DNA of 64,000 nt from an uncultured Bdellovibrionales bacterium (lineage in GTDB: Bacteria > Bdellovibrionota > Bdellovibrionia > Bdellovibrionales > UBA1609), in NCBI GenBank assembly GCA_938002015.1, contig CALLAU010000022.1:1-64000 (forward strand), in the 5' to 3' direction. Positions 62,778 through 64,000 of this stretch are shown one piece after another. Position 1 is the first letter of the stretch, and every line of letters starts with the position of its first letter. The notes beneath the pieces were generated by a model, which was not told the origin of the DNA, made no database searches, and was given only the letters and a program-made list of their open reading frames with translations. Position numbers and translations under genes: made by a program.

Positions 62778-63218
62778 ATGAAAATCTTGATACAATTTTT
62801 ATTTCTAACTATTTTTTTAACTAACTATAGTATCGCAAGCAATGATAACTCGCCTGCAGCTGGAGATGTCATTAAAATAAACTCAATTTTTGGTCATGTT
62901 ATTCTTGAAGCAAAAAAGCACTCTATTACAAGACCTTTGAGCCCCAATACTTGGTTTAATAACGCTCTATTCACAGTTGATAGTGATGATGAACTTGTTG
63001 TTATAGATAAAAAAACTTGGTTTACCCCTGATAGAAACTGGTTTAATTCTGAAGTAGATAGTAATTGGTTTACTTTTTTAAAAGTTTGCAATCCCACAAT
63101 TGAAGTTAAAATTCAAAATGGAGCTATCATATGTGAGTCTGGCTGGATCCCTCTAGGCTCATCTACAGATTATCAAGAAACCTCTAATTTTATAAAGATA
63201 GGTCATTTAGACATTTAA
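62778..63218 (+). CDS. Small secreted protein with repeated WF motifs, unknown
   Basis: The 146-residue protein has a signal peptide (cut after SIA, residue 20) and a GAGGAG ribosome site. Four [TN]WF tripeptides (NTWFNN, KTWFTP, NWFNSE, NWFTFL) lie within about 50 residues. The strand pattern at about 28-80 (GDVIKINSIFGHVILE, LFTVDSDDELVVID) resembles FecR-type beta-sandwich domains. Two Cys (KVCNPT, IICESG) may pair. No family is certain. Confidence 0.55.
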   Translation: MKILIQFLFLTIFLTNYSIASNDNSPAAGDVIKINSIFGHVILEAKKHSITRPLSPNTWFNNALFTVDSDDELVVIDKKTWFTPDRNWFNSEVDSNWFTFLKVCNPTIEVKIQNGAIICESGWIPLGSSTDYQETSNFIKIGHLDI

Positions 63219-63395
63219 AGACTTTAAGGCGTATAAAATCCCTAACGACACCAGATTTAGCGACCACTTGCTTTACATTCTTATAGTATTTACATGAAGA
63301 GGGCCTATTTTCCTATATTACCAGTATTTACTAGATATGTAGGATATAACCCTCATTTAAGCCGCACACCACATAAGCTATAGGAGCAACTCATT

Positions 63396-64000
63396 TTGAA
63401 TTTTTCAGACTACAACCTAAAACCCTCACTTCTAAAAGCTATTGAAAAAGCTGGCTATAAAGAGCCTACTGAGATTCAGCACCAAACCCTAGCACTCCTT
63501 AACGAGCACCCTGCAGACCTTGTAGCACAAGCTCAAACAGGCACAGGAAAGACTGCAGCCTTTGGACTGCCTTTAATCTCTAGAATCAACCAGCAAAGCT
63601 CCAATGTTGAGGCTTTGATTTTAGCTCCCACTAGAGAACTTGCTAATCAGGTTTATACAGAAATTGATAAATTTACTAAATATGAAGATATCAGGTCCTA
63701 CCCTATTCTTGGTGGAGCTTCTTACACAAATCAGCTTAGTTTCTTAAAAAATAAGAAGCCACAAATTATAGTAGGAACACCTGGAAGAGTAAGAGATCTT
63801 ATAAAAAGAGGAGCTTTAAATCTAAAGTTTGTTAAATACTTTATTTTAGATGAAGCAGATGAAATGCTAAATATGGGTTTTTTAGAAGAAATTCAAGAAA
63901 TCCTCACATACCTTCCAGAGAAAAAAACAACTTGGATGTTCTCTGCAACAATGCCTAAGCCAATCTTAGAACTTACTAAAAAACATTTTAACGACCCTAA
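63396..64000 (+). CDS. DEAD-box RNA helicase, cut by window edge
   Basis: The open frame starts at TTG 63396, 9 nt after TAGGAG, and runs off the right edge (201 codons). Motifs visible in order are a Q motif (PTEIQHQT), motif I AQTGTGKT, Ia PTRELANQ, GG, Ib TPGR, motif II DEAD (ILDEADEM) and motif III SAT. The missing helicase C-terminal domain lies beyond the window. It resembles the cold-shock/ribosome assembly helicases DeaD/RhlE, but which one cannot be told. Confidence 0.93.
   Translation, partial: MNFSDYNLKPSLLKAIEKAGYKEPTEIQHQTLALLNEHPADLVAQAQTGTGKTAAFGLPLISRINQQSSNVEALILAPTRELANQVYTEIDKFTKYEDIRSYPILGGASYTNQLSFLKNKKPQIIVGTPGRVRDLIKRGALNLKFVKYFILDEADEMLNMGFLEEIQEILTYLPEKKTTWMFSATMPKPILELTKKHFNDP

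Noticed and set aside
1..64000. CRISPR array, tRNA, rRNA, integrase or IS element
   Set aside because: No regular direct-repeat array, cloverleaf, rRNA-like sequence or transposase/integrase motif was seen by reading; a tRNAscan or IS search was not possible.

Overview
The window is AT-rich, gene-dense bacterial chromosome from a diderm with a rich secreted and outer-membrane proteome. Several features point to the Bdellovibrionota, most likely a Bacteriovorax/Halobacteriovorax-like lineage: alternative complex III next to a system II (ResB/CcsA) cytochrome c maturation pair, a complete-looking type II secretion (T2SS) gene set, a type IV pilin, the pheS-pheT-ihfA-merR order common in delta-type bacteria, and many lipoproteins and signal-peptide proteins of unknown function. 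That lineage is an inference; no rRNA or other phylogenetic marker was compared. I saw no tRNA, rRNA, IS element, CRISPR array or intact prophage.

Layout. 1-312: truncated secreted protein. 479-11107 (minus): resB, ccsA, actABCDEF, forming an electron-transfer module (quinol to cytochrome c) with its haem-attachment machinery, closed by a terminator near 430. 11335-13886: accessory stretch with two small secreted proteins, an apparently decayed locus (11.9-12.4 kb) and an orphan class III nucleotide-cyclase-like protein. 13985-30397: type II secretion in two divergent blocks, gspCDEFG on minus and gspHIJKLMN on plus, with cob(I)alamin adenosyltransferase, a GNAT-like protein and an N-formylglutamate amidohydrolase-like protein between them. 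30589-39135: ssb, an outer-membrane barrel, an orphan secretin-N1-like protein, a haem lipoprotein, secreted unknowns, a pterin dehydratase and a 1088-residue multidomain secreted protein. 39341-43954 (minus): dnaJ then dnaK (reversed relative to the usual order), a TPR-like protein and a type IV pilin. 44129-48574 (plus): clpS-clpA, htpX, a DMT transporter. 48564-52420: trypsin-like lipoprotein divergent from a LysR regulator that is translationally coupled to a lytic transglycosylase. 52756-57525: lipoprotein; pheS-pheT-ihfA-merR on minus. 57669-64000: unknown membrane protein, SpoU methyltransferase, AlkB-like dioxygenase, HI0933-type flavoprotein, alpha/beta hydrolase, small secreted protein and the start of a DEAD-box helicase.

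Functionally the window combines respiration (ACIII), protein export (T2SS), proteostasis (DnaJK, ClpSA, HtpX) and envelope remodelling (transglycosylase, lysophospholipase-like hydrolase, trypsin-like protease). The least explained parts are the cyclase-like protein, the 1088-residue nucleotidyltransferase-like secreted protein, the stand-alone secretin N1 domain, and a recurring promoter layout in which a -10-like box lies only 5-7 nt upstream of a start codon with no convincing ribosome binding site (dnaJ, pheS, gspH, the amidohydrolase, the 35262 gene). That layout suggests leaderless transcripts.
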